NCBI GenBank assembly: GCA_011523615.1
Contig: WTGJ01000031.1
Coordinates: 1-49,941 of the forward strand
Source: Chloroflexota bacterium
Lineage (GTDB): Bacteria; Chloroflexota; Anaerolineae; Aggregatilineales; Phototrophicaceae
Reading direction: 5' to 3'
DNA length: 49,941 nucleotides
The notes under the pieces were generated by a model that saw only the letters and a list, made by a program, of their open reading frames with translations, did not search any database and was not told where the DNA came from. Below, piece by piece: positions 43,245-49,941 of the stretch (positions are counted from its first letter, which is position 1; each line of letters starts with the position of its first letter). Both the position numbers and the translations under genes were made by a program.

Positions 43245-44117
43245 ATGAAGCTGACAGATCTGGTCGAAGCAGGTGGTCCGGAGCGCCTAACGACCGGTTA
43301 TTTTTTCACCGAGGGCCCGGTTTGGATGCCCGATGGCACCTTGATTTTTTCGGATATCCCGGGAAACACCATGTATCGTTGGCATACCGATGGTTCGGTC
43401 ATACGTTTTCGCTATCCCAGCCACAGTGCCAACGGCAACACCGTGGACCGGCAGGGAAGGTTGATCACTTGCGAACATGATAGGCGCCGGGTATCGCGTA
43501 CGGAGGAAGATGGCACAGTCGTGACGGTTGCGGACCGTTACCGCGGGAAACGGTTGAACAGCCCCAACGATGTCGTCGTCAAGTCCGATGGTGCGGTCTA
43601 CTTCACAGACCCGGTCGCGCATTCTGTGCCGCAGGATGAAGTGGAGCAAGAATGCAATGGGGTCTATCGCGCGTTGCCGGATGGGAGCGTGGAACGGTTG
43701 GTTGACGATATGGCCTACCCCAATGGCCTCGCCTTCAATCCTGATGAAAGCGTCTTATACGTGGTGGATAGCCAGCACCAACATTTGCGTGCTTTTGAGG
43801 TCCATGCCGATGGTTCGCTTGGGAATTCGCGCGTACACATCGACCTGGGACATCCGCAAAGCGGATTTTATGCGGGCGGGCCGGATGGCATGAAGGTGGA
43901 TTTGGCGGGGAATTTATTCATTACTGCTGCGGATGGAATTTGGGTCTTCCAAGCAGACGGCTCCTGGCTGGGAAAACTCTCCGCGCGTTCCGACCAACGC
44001 CATTCCGAACCCGCCGCCAACCTCGCCTGGGGTGGCGAGGACGGGAAATCATTGTTCGTAACCGCTTGTTCTTCGCTCTATCGTTTTCAGCTGAAGGTGC
44101 CCGCCACGAATTCGTAA
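43245..44117 (+). CDS. SMP-30/gluconolactonase-family protein
   Basis: A 290-aa six-bladed beta-propeller. The metal ligands appear as FFTEGPVWMPDGTLIFSDIP (Glu), NSPNDVVVKSDGAVYFTDP (Asn/Asp) and YPNGLAFNPDESVLYVVDSQ, with GGPDGMKVDLAGNLFITAAD in the last blade. The family contains calcium-dependent lactonases acting on sugar lactones and other esters. In this island it could open a lactone product. GAGGAGCGAGGG precedes the ATG at 43245, 20 bases after the C45 stop, so it is co-transcribed. It converges on the MoeA-fusion gene with a 16-base gap. Confidence 0.88.
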   Translation: MKLTDLVEAGGPERLTTGYFFTEGPVWMPDGTLIFSDIPGNTMYRWHTDGSVIRFRYPSHSANGNTVDRQGRLITCEHDRRRVSRTEEDGTVVTVADRYRGKRLNSPNDVVVKSDGAVYFTDPVAHSVPQDEVEQECNGVYRALPDGSVERLVDDMAYPNGLAFNPDESVLYVVDSQHQHLRAFEVHADGSLGNSRVHIDLGHPQSGFYAGGPDGMKVDLAGNLFITAADGIWVFQADGSWLGKLSARSDQRHSEPAANLAWGGEDGKSLFVTACSSLYRFQLKVPATNS

Positions 44118-44133
44118 AAGGCTAAGCGACCGA

Positions 44134-46110
44134 TCAAGAATTGCCTTTCTGTTCGTAGACGATCTCGCCCATTTTTTCGGAGCGATAACCTCCTTCCGCA
44201 TCCACTCGTGAACGAAATGCGCCGTCCTGCAAAATGGCCAACAGGGCCTGGATGGCGGGATGCTCTACATGATCAGTGGGCAAGATGAAATCGTAACGCT
44301 CGTCGGCGATGGGCACGAAATCCAGGCCCAGGGCGATCGCTGCGCTGCGCACCCCCAGGCCGCAATCGGCGATGCCGGAAGCGACGGCTGTCGCCACGGC
44401 CATGTGCGTATATTCTTCATGGTCATAACCCGGGATGCGCGCCACCGCTTCCTCGGGGTTCTGGGCGATAGCGGCATTCTTCAGTTCTTCATCGAGCAAT
44501 ATGCGCGTCCCCGCGCCTCGTTGGCGGTTGACGAAACGCAGGCGGGGGAGATCTTGGATGCCTGTGATTTGCAGTGGGTTCCCCGGCGCCACGATGAGCC
44601 CTTGCTCTCGTTCGACAAAAGTGATCAAACGGAGTGGGAGTTCCCGCAGATGCTGTTGCACGTAAGGCCGGTTGAATTCCCCGCTGGGCGGATGCAGCAG
44701 GTGGGAGCCGGCAACGTGGGCGTGCTGGCGCCGTAAAGCCACCAGGCCACCCAGTGAACCCACGCTGGCGAGCACCAACCGACAGGGCGGTCGCTGCGCG
44801 CTGATTTCTTGAGCCAGGAGCTCCAGCAGCGGATCGTGGCTCCCTTGCAGGAGGGCCGTGTGGGCGAGTTCCGCTTCGGAACGGAACGATTGTACGTCGA
44901 TGGGGCTGCCCGCTGCCGCCCCTTCCTGGAAACGGGGCAACTGGGCATAGCCATCGGCATGCAGCAAAGAGCTCAGCACACCCGCCCCCCGGCTCAGCGG
45001 GGCGGCCAGGGTGCGGTCACCAATGCGCGCCAAACGCACGCGGACGTATTCATCTTCCCCCATGGGCGAAGCGAGCGAGCGGGTCAACGTGGCGCGGATT
45101 CGTTTGGGTTCAGCGGCGGCGACCCCCAGCCAGTGGTGGATGAGCGGCCGCACGAACAATTCGTAAGTCAAGGCAGCGGAGACGGGATAGCCCGGGACGC
45201 CGCATATCAGGACGTCCTCGATGTGGCCGATGATGAAGGGGTGGCCGGGGCGGATGGCCACTCCGTGCACCTGCACTTCGCCCAGTTCACGGATGCAACG
45301 GGCGCTGTAATCGCCACTGCCGGCGGAGGAACCGGCCAACAGTAAGATGAGTTCGGGTTTTTGAGCCGCCGCTGCCTGCAAAGCGGCCAGCAGCGCGACG
45401 GGATCATCCGGCACAATTGGCGTGACTTCCGCCCGGGCGCCGGCCGCCGCCAGTTCGGCGCGCAACATGACGCTGTTGGAATCGAAAATTTCGCCAGGGG
45501 CGGGTTCACTGCCGGCCGGGACGATCTCCGCGCCGGTGGGGATGATGATGGCATGTGGGCGACGGCGGCAGGGTACCGCGCCATAACCGCAGGCGGCCAA
45601 CGCGCCTAAATCCACCGGCCGCAGGCAGTGGTTGGCGGGCAGCAGTAGCTCGGTGGCCACCATGTCTTCCCCGACCAGTCGAACGTGTTGCCGGGCGGGG
45701 GCAGCGGCGCGGATGCGGATGCCGCCCTCGATCGCTTGTGTGTGCTCGATCATGATGACGGCGTCGCAATCGCTGGCTAGGGCGTCGCCGGTATTGACCG
45801 GCTGGGCCTGGTCGGGGATGTACAGATCGAGCGGCCGGGTTTCGCTGGCGCCGACAGTATCCGCCGAACGGACGGCAAAACCATCCATCGCTGCGCTGTG
45901 GTAATGAGGGGTGGAAAGGCGCGCTCGAAGCGCTTCGGCCGTGATGCGACCGAGCGCCGAATGGAGCGGCACAGTTTCGCCGGCCAGCGCCGCATCCTTG
46001 CCGATCACCCTCAGGGTGGCCCAGAGTTGCTCGCGCGCTTCCGCCAGCGGCAGGTTGCGGCGGAAGAATTCACGCTCACCCTTCGGTGGTAACGCGGCCG
46101 GGTCTTTCAT
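44134..46110 (-). CDS. moeA: MoeA-type molybdopterin molybdenumtransferase fused to a PBP-like domain
   Basis: A 658-aa two-part protein. Residues ~1-420 are MoeA: HYHSAAMDGFAVRSADT, EIFDSNSVMLRAELAAAG, LAGSSAGSGDYS, GVAIRPGHPFIIGHIE and GVPGYPVSA. From ~430 there is a periplasmic-binding-protein-like domain (LVLASVGSLGGLVALRRQHA, AGSHLLHPPSGEFNRPY, RFVNRQRGAGTRILLDEEL, TAVASGIADCGLGVRSAA). This fusion is known in MoeA proteins of many anaerobes and is thought to sense molybdate/tungstate or the cofactor; no signal peptide, so cytoplasmic. The ATG at 46110 overlaps the upstream moeA stop as ATGA. Confidence 0.9.
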   Translation of the reverse strand: MKDPAALPPKGEREFFRRNLPLAEAREQLWATLRVIGKDAALAGETVPLHSALGRITAEALRARLSTPHYHSAAMDGFAVRSADTVGASETRPLDLYIPDQAQPVNTGDALASDCDAVIMIEHTQAIEGGIRIRAAAPARQHVRLVGEDMVATELLLPANHCLRPVDLGALAACGYGAVPCRRRPHAIIIPTGAEIVPAGSEPAPGEIFDSNSVMLRAELAAAGARAEVTPIVPDDPVALLAALQAAAAQKPELILLLAGSSAGSGDYSARCIRELGEVQVHGVAIRPGHPFIIGHIEDVLICGVPGYPVSAALTYELFVRPLIHHWLGVAAAEPKRIRATLTRSLASPMGEDEYVRVRLARIGDRTLAAPLSRGAGVLSSLLHADGYAQLPRFQEGAAAGSPIDVQSFRSEAELAHTALLQGSHDPLLELLAQEISAQRPPCRLVLASVGSLGGLVALRRQHAHVAGSHLLHPPSGEFNRPYVQQHLRELPLRLITFVEREQGLIVAPGNPLQITGIQDLPRLRFVNRQRGAGTRILLDEELKNAAIAQNPEEAVARIPGYDHEEYTHMAVATAVASGIADCGLGVRSAAIALGLDFVPIADERYDFILPTDHVEHPAIQALLAILQDGAFRSRVDAEGGYRSEKMGEIVYEQKGNS

Positions 46111-47363
46111 CGCAATGGCACCACATCCACCCTGCTGCCGGCCGCCAGACCGCTGACATCGAGATCGAGGACGACGAGACCATCGGCCTGGGCGAGGGTG
46201 TTGATGAGGTTGGATTTGCCGAAGATCGGCTCGGCGAGCCAACGGCCGGCCGAGTCCATTGCCAGACGGACCGGGATGCGATCCTCGCGGCCGTTGACCG
46301 AAGCGATGCCGTCTTTGAGTGTTGCGGGGAGCGTGTTGGGCAGTTCCGCCTTACCCCCCAAATGATGGAAGATCAAGGGGAGCAAAGTTTCCCGTGCCAC
46401 CAATAGTGCGGAGACGGGGTTCCCCGGTAGGCCGAGCACTGGTACGCCATCGCAAAGCGCCAGGATCGTCGGTTTGCCGGGTTTGATGGCCAGCCCATGT
46501 TGCAGGATGCCCGGCGCGCCCAGCTCGCTGATGACCTGGCGGGTGAGGTCGCGCGCCGATACGGAACTGCCGGCGGTGAGCACCAGGATATCCGCCTGTT
46601 CGAAGGCCTTACGGGCGAGAGCGGTGTATCGTGCGGGATCATCGGGGGCGATGCCGAAGCAGTGTGGTTCTGCGCCTGCCTGAGTGGCCAGGGCAGCGAG
46701 GGTGTGGCTGTTGATATCGCGGATTTGCGCGGCCCCGGGCGCATCTTCCGGGTGGACCAGCTCGTCGCCGCTGCTGAGGATGTGCACCCGCGGCGGCTGG
46801 CAGACCCGCACTTCCGTGATGCCCAGCGCGAGCAAGGCGCCGATATCCTGGGGGCGAAGCCGATGCCCGGCGGCGAGGACGGCTTCCCCCTGCGAAAAAT
46901 CCTCACCGACCTGGATGACGTTTTCACCCGGGGCGACGGCACGCAAGCATTCGATGGCATCCTCGTCGACGCGTTGGGTGTGCTCGATCATGACCACGGC
47001 ATTGGCCTGGGGCGGCAACATGGCGCCGGTGGCGATCGCGATGCATTCTCCCGCAGCGATGGGCTGCGTCGCCAACTCGCCCATGGCTACCTGCCCGATA
47101 CGGTGGAGAAAAGCGGGTAAAGCCTCGCTGGCGCCGAAAGTATCGGCGGCGCGAACGGCAAAACCATCCATGCTGCTGCGCGCGAATTTGGGCAAATCTT
47201 CCGGCGCCAGGGGGGCGGTGGTGAGCGTGCGACCCAGGGCGGCAGTGGTGGCCAGCGGGGTGGCGCGGCGTTCGGGTTGCCAGCGTTCCAGCAATTGGGC
47301 GATGGCCTCCGGCAGCGGTTGGACGCGGAAGAAGGCGCGAGCGAGAGACGCCTCATCGCTCAT
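46107..47363 (-). CDS. moeA: molybdopterin molybdenumtransferase MoeA
   Basis: A 418-aa stand-alone MoeA that inserts Mo (or W) into adenylated molybdopterin. The motifs are RSSMDGFAVRAADTFGA, VVMIEHTQRV, GDELVHPEDAPGAAQIRDIN, LTAGSSVSARDLTRQVI, GLAIKPGKPTILALCDG and GLPGNPVSALLVARET. The ATG at 47363 overlaps the fdhD stop by 4 bases and the stop overlaps the second MoeA gene by 4. Having two MoeA copies in tandem, one with an extra domain, may reflect Mo versus W insertion, which is inference. Confidence 0.95.
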   Translation of the reverse strand: MSDEASLARAFFRVQPLPEAIAQLLERWQPERRATPLATTAALGRTLTTAPLAPEDLPKFARSSMDGFAVRAADTFGASEALPAFLHRIGQVAMGELATQPIAAGECIAIATGAMLPPQANAVVMIEHTQRVDEDAIECLRAVAPGENVIQVGEDFSQGEAVLAAGHRLRPQDIGALLALGITEVRVCQPPRVHILSSGDELVHPEDAPGAAQIRDINSHTLAALATQAGAEPHCFGIAPDDPARYTALARKAFEQADILVLTAGSSVSARDLTRQVISELGAPGILQHGLAIKPGKPTILALCDGVPVLGLPGNPVSALLVARETLLPLIFHHLGGKAELPNTLPATLKDGIASVNGREDRIPVRLAMDSAGRWLAEPIFGKSNLINTLAQADGLVVLDLDVSGLAAGSRVDVVPLR

Positions 47364-48172
47364 GTGGTATCCAGGATTTGCGCTTCTTCTTCGGGCAGGC
47401 CGAGCCGTTGGGCATGGGTATAGATGCGCAGGCTGCCGCGCCGCAAATAACCCACCACGCAGATCCCCCAGGCACGCGCCAGAGCGAGCGCGCTGCTGGT
47501 GGGAGCGGTGCGGCTGGCGACGATGGGGCAGCCCAGGCGGCGCGCTTTCCCCAGCATCTCCGAGCTGATGCGGCCACTGGTGAGCAAGAGCGTGTCTCGA
47601 GTATCGATGTCGGACAGCAGGGCCAGACCGGCACACTTGTCGACGGCGTTGTGGCGGCCGACATCTTCTGCGGCGACGAGCAAGCCAGCTTCATCAGCCA
47701 GGATGGCCGTATGTACGCCACGAACGGCCTGGTAGAGGCGGGCGGCTGATTGCAGGTCGCGCATCCGCTCTTGAATGATCGCCGGGGTGCATTCGTACTC
47801 GCTTTGAATGGGTGGTTGTTGGGCGCTCAGTTCGGCCAACATCACCCCGCCACCACAGCCGGAGGTCAGGATGAGGCGGCGCGGCAATTCGAAATCGTCT
47901 CGCCGCAGAATCACATCGACCAGTGCGCCGGTGGCATTGAGTTGGACGTGGCCGATTTCTTCTCGCTGATCCACCAGCCCCTCGCTGAATAGGAAACCGA
48001 CCGCCAGCGCTTCGAGTTGCAACGGGCTGCACATCACGGTCGCCAATTCCTGGCCGTTGACGTGGATGCTGAGCGTGCTTTCGTGGATCACGCCACCATC
48101 GACGGCGCGGGAGCGGTTGCCCTCGAGCAGCCAATAACGCTGCGGCAGGGAACCGAGGGATGCTTCATTCAC
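47360..48172 (-). CDS. fdhD: formate dehydrogenase accessory sulfurtransferase FdhD
   Basis: A 270-aa FdhD/NarQ protein. FdhD receives sulfur from a cysteine desulfurase and places it on the Mo/W-bis-MGD cofactor of formate dehydrogenase. [60 protein letters not shown] and [13 protein letters not shown] are the family signatures. In the E. coli protein the sulfur loop has C-x-x-C; here only Cys106 is present and the second position is Gly109. No ATG fits; a GTG at 48172 starts it, overlapping the preceding Fe-S gene by 8 bases. Next gene is moeA. Confidence 0.94.
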   Translation of the reverse strand: MNEASLGSLPQRYWLLEGNRSRAVDGGVIHESTLSIHVNGQELATVMCSPLQLEALAVGFLFSEGLVDQREEIGHVQLNATGALVDVILRRDDFELPRRLILTSGCGGGVMLAELSAQQPPIQSEYECTPAIIQERMRDLQSAARLYQAVRGVHTAILADEAGLLVAAEDVGRHNAVDKCAGLALLSDIDTRDTLLLTSGRISSEMLGKARRLGCPIVASRTAPTSSALALARAWGICVVGYLRRGSLRIYTHAQRLGLPEEEAQILDTT

Positions 48173-48872
48173 TTGGGTTGTCTTCCGCTGGGCGGCGTTT
48201 GCGCGCTTGGCGGGTGGAAGCGCGGATTTCCTCGGCAGAGAGGCCTTGCTGCATGCCCCATTCTACCTTGGGTTTGAGCGCGCCGGTGGGGCAGACGCCG
48301 ATGCATTGGCCGCAAAATACGCAGGGCGATTCTGACATCGTGATGTCGTAGCTGGTGGCGACGTGAGTGTCGTAGCCGCGCTCGCCGAGCGTGAGGGCGA
48401 AGGTGAATTGAGCATCTTCGGCGCAGACTTGCACACAGCGCCAGCAGAGCACGCACTGGCTGTAATCGCGGACGTAAAAGGGGTTGTCATCCAGCAGGGC
48501 GTGCTCCCGTGGGCGGGAATCGGGGTAGCTGATTTCGTCCGCGCCATAATCGGCGAGCAATTCTTGCAACTCGGGCGCTTCTTCCAGCTCCACCGCAGAA
48601 TCCAACATGGCGAGGATGGTGCGGCGGCTGCGCTCGACGCGATCATTGCGCGTTTCCACCTGCGCGCCATCGCGGCATTCGACGACGCAGGCCGGTTGCA
48701 ACAGGCGATGACCATCGACATCGACGACGCAAAGGCGACAGAGGCCATTCGCGGTGGTCGCTTCGTGATAGCAGATGACGGGGATATCGATGCCCAGTTG
48801 AGCGGCTGCCTCGAGCAAGGTGGTCCCTTCGGGAACGTTGATTTCCACACCGTCGATCGTCAGGGTAACCAT
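48165..48872 (-). CDS. 2Fe-2S / 2x4Fe-4S electron-transfer subunit (formate dehydrogenase or HoxU-like)
   Basis: A 235-aa protein. Residues 1-75 are a 2Fe-2S ferredoxin domain with Cys34, 45, 48 and 62 ([17 protein letters not shown]). Residues ~138-200 hold two 4Fe-4S sets: C140-x2-C143-x2-C146-x3-C150 and C184-x2-C187-x2-C190-x3-C194 ([16 protein letters not shown]). The order equals the N-terminal part of NAD-linked formate dehydrogenase alpha or the HoxU/NuoG class, minus the His-Cys3 cluster. It carries electrons between a catalytic Mo/W subunit and a diaphorase. No such partners lie in the window, but fdhD and moeA follow, so formate dehydrogenase is likely. GAGGG precedes the ATG at 48872. 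Confidence 0.88.
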   Translation of the reverse strand: MVTLTIDGVEINVPEGTTLLEAAAQLGIDIPVICYHEATTANGLCRLCVVDVDGHRLLQPACVVECRDGAQVETRNDRVERSRRTILAMLDSAVELEEAPELQELLADYGADEISYPDSRPREHALLDDNPFYVRDYSQCVLCWRCVQVCAEDAQFTFALTLGERGYDTHVATSYDITMSESPCVFCGQCIGVCPTGALKPKVEWGMQQGLSAEEIRASTRQARKRRPAEDNPSE

Positions 48873-48897
48873 GTGAATCCCTCTTTGTGCTAGTCAT

Positions 48898-48903
48898 AGT
48901 ATA
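48898..48903 (-). promoter_or_regulatory. -10 candidate for the Fe-S/fdhD/moeA/moeA unit
   Basis: TATACT on the minus strand, ~26 bases before the ATG of the Fe-S gene. The -35 region (CTGCGA at 17 bases) is weak. The divergent glycosyltransferase gene starts 35 bases away. Confidence 0.35.
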
Positions 48904-48937
48904 GTTTGTCTTGCGTCCAGTCGCAGAAAGATCGTGG

Positions 48938-49750
48938 ATGGCTGAGAAATTGCGGCGGAATGACTGGATCCTGGTGATCCCTGTTTTGCTGATGCTAGTG
49001 GGGTTGGTTTCGCACCGCCTCGATGGTTTTCCGCTGGATACAGATGAGTTAGCCACCATTCGCTTCTCTCGTGGCGAAGCAGAACAACCTTTCAATCTGA
49101 TACAAATATGGACCGCGGTGGTTGAGATCTCACCCGATCAGGCATTCGGGCTGCCGATTCTTTACTCGCTTTGGAGTCAATTGGTTGGCTGGAGCGAATA
49201 TGCTCTTCGCTTACTCTCGCTATTCGCTGGTCTATTGTCACTTGCTTGGATCTACCGAGCCGGGAAAGACTCATTCGCATCCTGGGCCGGCTGGGTCGCT
49301 TTAATGCTTATGACCAGCTCAGTTTATTTTGTCACTTATCTGCATGTAGCGCGACCTTATTCCATGGTCGTGCTTTTTGCGCTGATGAGCGTTTGGGGGT
49401 ATTGGCGCTTGACGCTGCACCCAGTTACGGGTGCCTCGGGGCGCATTGCTCGGGTGAGCTTATTGCTAGGGAGCGTTGGCATTTACTACATGCATTACTA
49501 CGCTGTCTTGCTGCTGGTCTCACTCGCTCTCTGGCATTTCCTATTCGTGCCAAGGGATCATCGATGGTGGCACCCGATGTTGCTCTTGGCCCTTGCTACC
49601 GTAATTGCCTCACCTCAATTTGTGGGTTATGTAGCAGGAATCCACTTCGTGCAAACTCAATCATGGCATATTCGTCCAGACATGATGAGGACTGCTGAGG
49701 CACTTCCCTGGTTCTTACAGGTGCTGACGAACGGCATTTTCCAGTTTTCG
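48938..49750 (+). CDS. PMT/ArnT-like (GT39-type) membrane glycosyltransferase, 3' end lost in low-quality sequence
   Basis: An open frame of 271 codons begins with ATG at 48938 and reads into the poly-G tract. It has several membrane segments (ILVIPVLLMLVGLV; SSVYFVTYLHVARPYSMVVL; IYYMHYYAVLLLVSLALWHF). FPLDTDELATIRFSRG puts the Asp36-Glu37 pair in the first loop, the usual site for lipid-phosphate sugar donors in GT-C enzymes; LHVARPYSM also fits the family. It probably glycosylates lipids or proteins at the outer membrane face. Codon use is less GC-rich than that of its neighbours (TTA, TCA, CTA codons are common). The protein is incomplete: a normal C-terminal half is absent after ~270 residues. 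Confidence 0.75.
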
Positions 49751-49941
49751 GGGGGGGGGGGGGGGGGGGGGAAATTTCCCCCCCCCCCCGAGGGGCGCCC
49801 CCCTCCTCTTTTTTCGCCCCTTTTTGTTTTTTTCTTAGGGCTTTTTGAAAAAAAAAAAAGGTTTGCGCCTGTTTTTTTTTTTCCTTTTTTCAACTTTGTT
49901 GTTTTTACTATTGTTTTTCCTATTCATAAAATTTCTTGTTT
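49750..49941. other. low-complexity tail, probable sequencing/assembly artefact
   Basis: 22 G (49,750-49,771), then AAATTT and 12 C (49,778-49,789), forming a perfect palindrome of 30 bases (49,760-49,789), followed by T-rich, A-run and C-run text without coding character. Such G runs arise as no-signal reads in two-colour chemistry. It interrupts a good coding frame and should not be annotated as genome. Confidence 0.8.

Noticed and set aside
49657..49893. Gly/Pro/Lys-rich minus-strand open frame in the tail
   Set aside because: It is made of homopolymer runs of the artefact segment.

Overview
The window is a high-GC bacterial fragment (roughly 60% GC by eye), densely coded, with many stop/start overlaps of 1 to 11 bases. 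Gene content suggests a member of the Chloroflexota (Anaerolineae-like): multi-SH3 secreted protein, membrane-anchored SurA-like protein with a Thr/Pro-rich segment, short-type AhcY, the PdxS route to vitamin B6, paired MoeA proteins, and an FdhD plus 2Fe-2S/4Fe-4S subunit. This assignment is inference from protein character, not from a marker-gene comparison. I found no rRNA, tRNA, CRISPR array or insertion sequence.

Left part, minus strand (15.7 to 0 kb). A short S-adenosylmethionine by-product module (mtnA, a PfkB-family kinase, ahcY) leads into a long string of tightly spaced genes. These encode a secreted eight-module SH3-like protein, an NDP-sugar reductase, a TatD nuclease, two glycosyltransferases, a YfhO-like membrane protein and an O-antigen ligase-like protein, so they look like a surface polysaccharide locus. 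Then come rpsF-rpsR (without ssb between them) and a SurA-like foldase cut by the window edge.

15.8 to 29.1 kb. Two small membrane-anchored hypothetical proteins (one with eight cysteines) close a gyrB-polX-ligA transcription unit on the minus strand, which starts from a clear sigma-70-type promoter. Divergent from it is pdxS. Facing pdxS is a minus-strand string of comM followed by four tandem paralogous EamA/DMT transporters.

29.2 to 44.1 kb is the most unusual part: an island with a TPP-dependent 2-oxoacid decarboxylase/acetolactate-synthase-like enzyme (minus) divergent from plus-strand genes. In order these are an S9 peptidase, a GntR/FCD regulator, two oligopeptide-type ABC permeases, their binding protein, an M14 carboxypeptidase, a polytopic membrane protein, a serine beta-lactamase-fold hydrolase, a C45 (penicillin acyltransferase-like) Ntn hydrolase and an SMP-30/gluconolactonase. 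The two regulatory gaps in this island carry the same 25-bp inverted repeat (TATACAA-N5-TTGTGTAC core), matching the kind of site FCD-type GntR proteins bind. I read it as a regulated uptake and breakdown system for an acylated or otherwise modified peptide or amide. Its substrate is unknown.

44.1 to 48.9 kb, minus strand, is a tightly overlapping unit: Fe-S electron-transfer subunit, fdhD, moeA, and a second moeA fused to a periplasmic-binding-protein-like domain. This is maturation machinery for a molybdenum/tungsten formate dehydrogenase whose catalytic subunit is not in the window. From 48.94 kb a PMT/ArnT-like membrane glycosyltransferase starts on the plus strand and runs into a poly-G/poly-C palindrome and low-complexity tail (49,750 to the end), which looks like a sequencing or assembly artefact at a contig end.

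No stretch longer than 300 bases lacks a gene apart from continuations of these regulatory gaps. The largest gaps (30,933-31,225 and 35,957-36,241) hold the operators and promoters described below.
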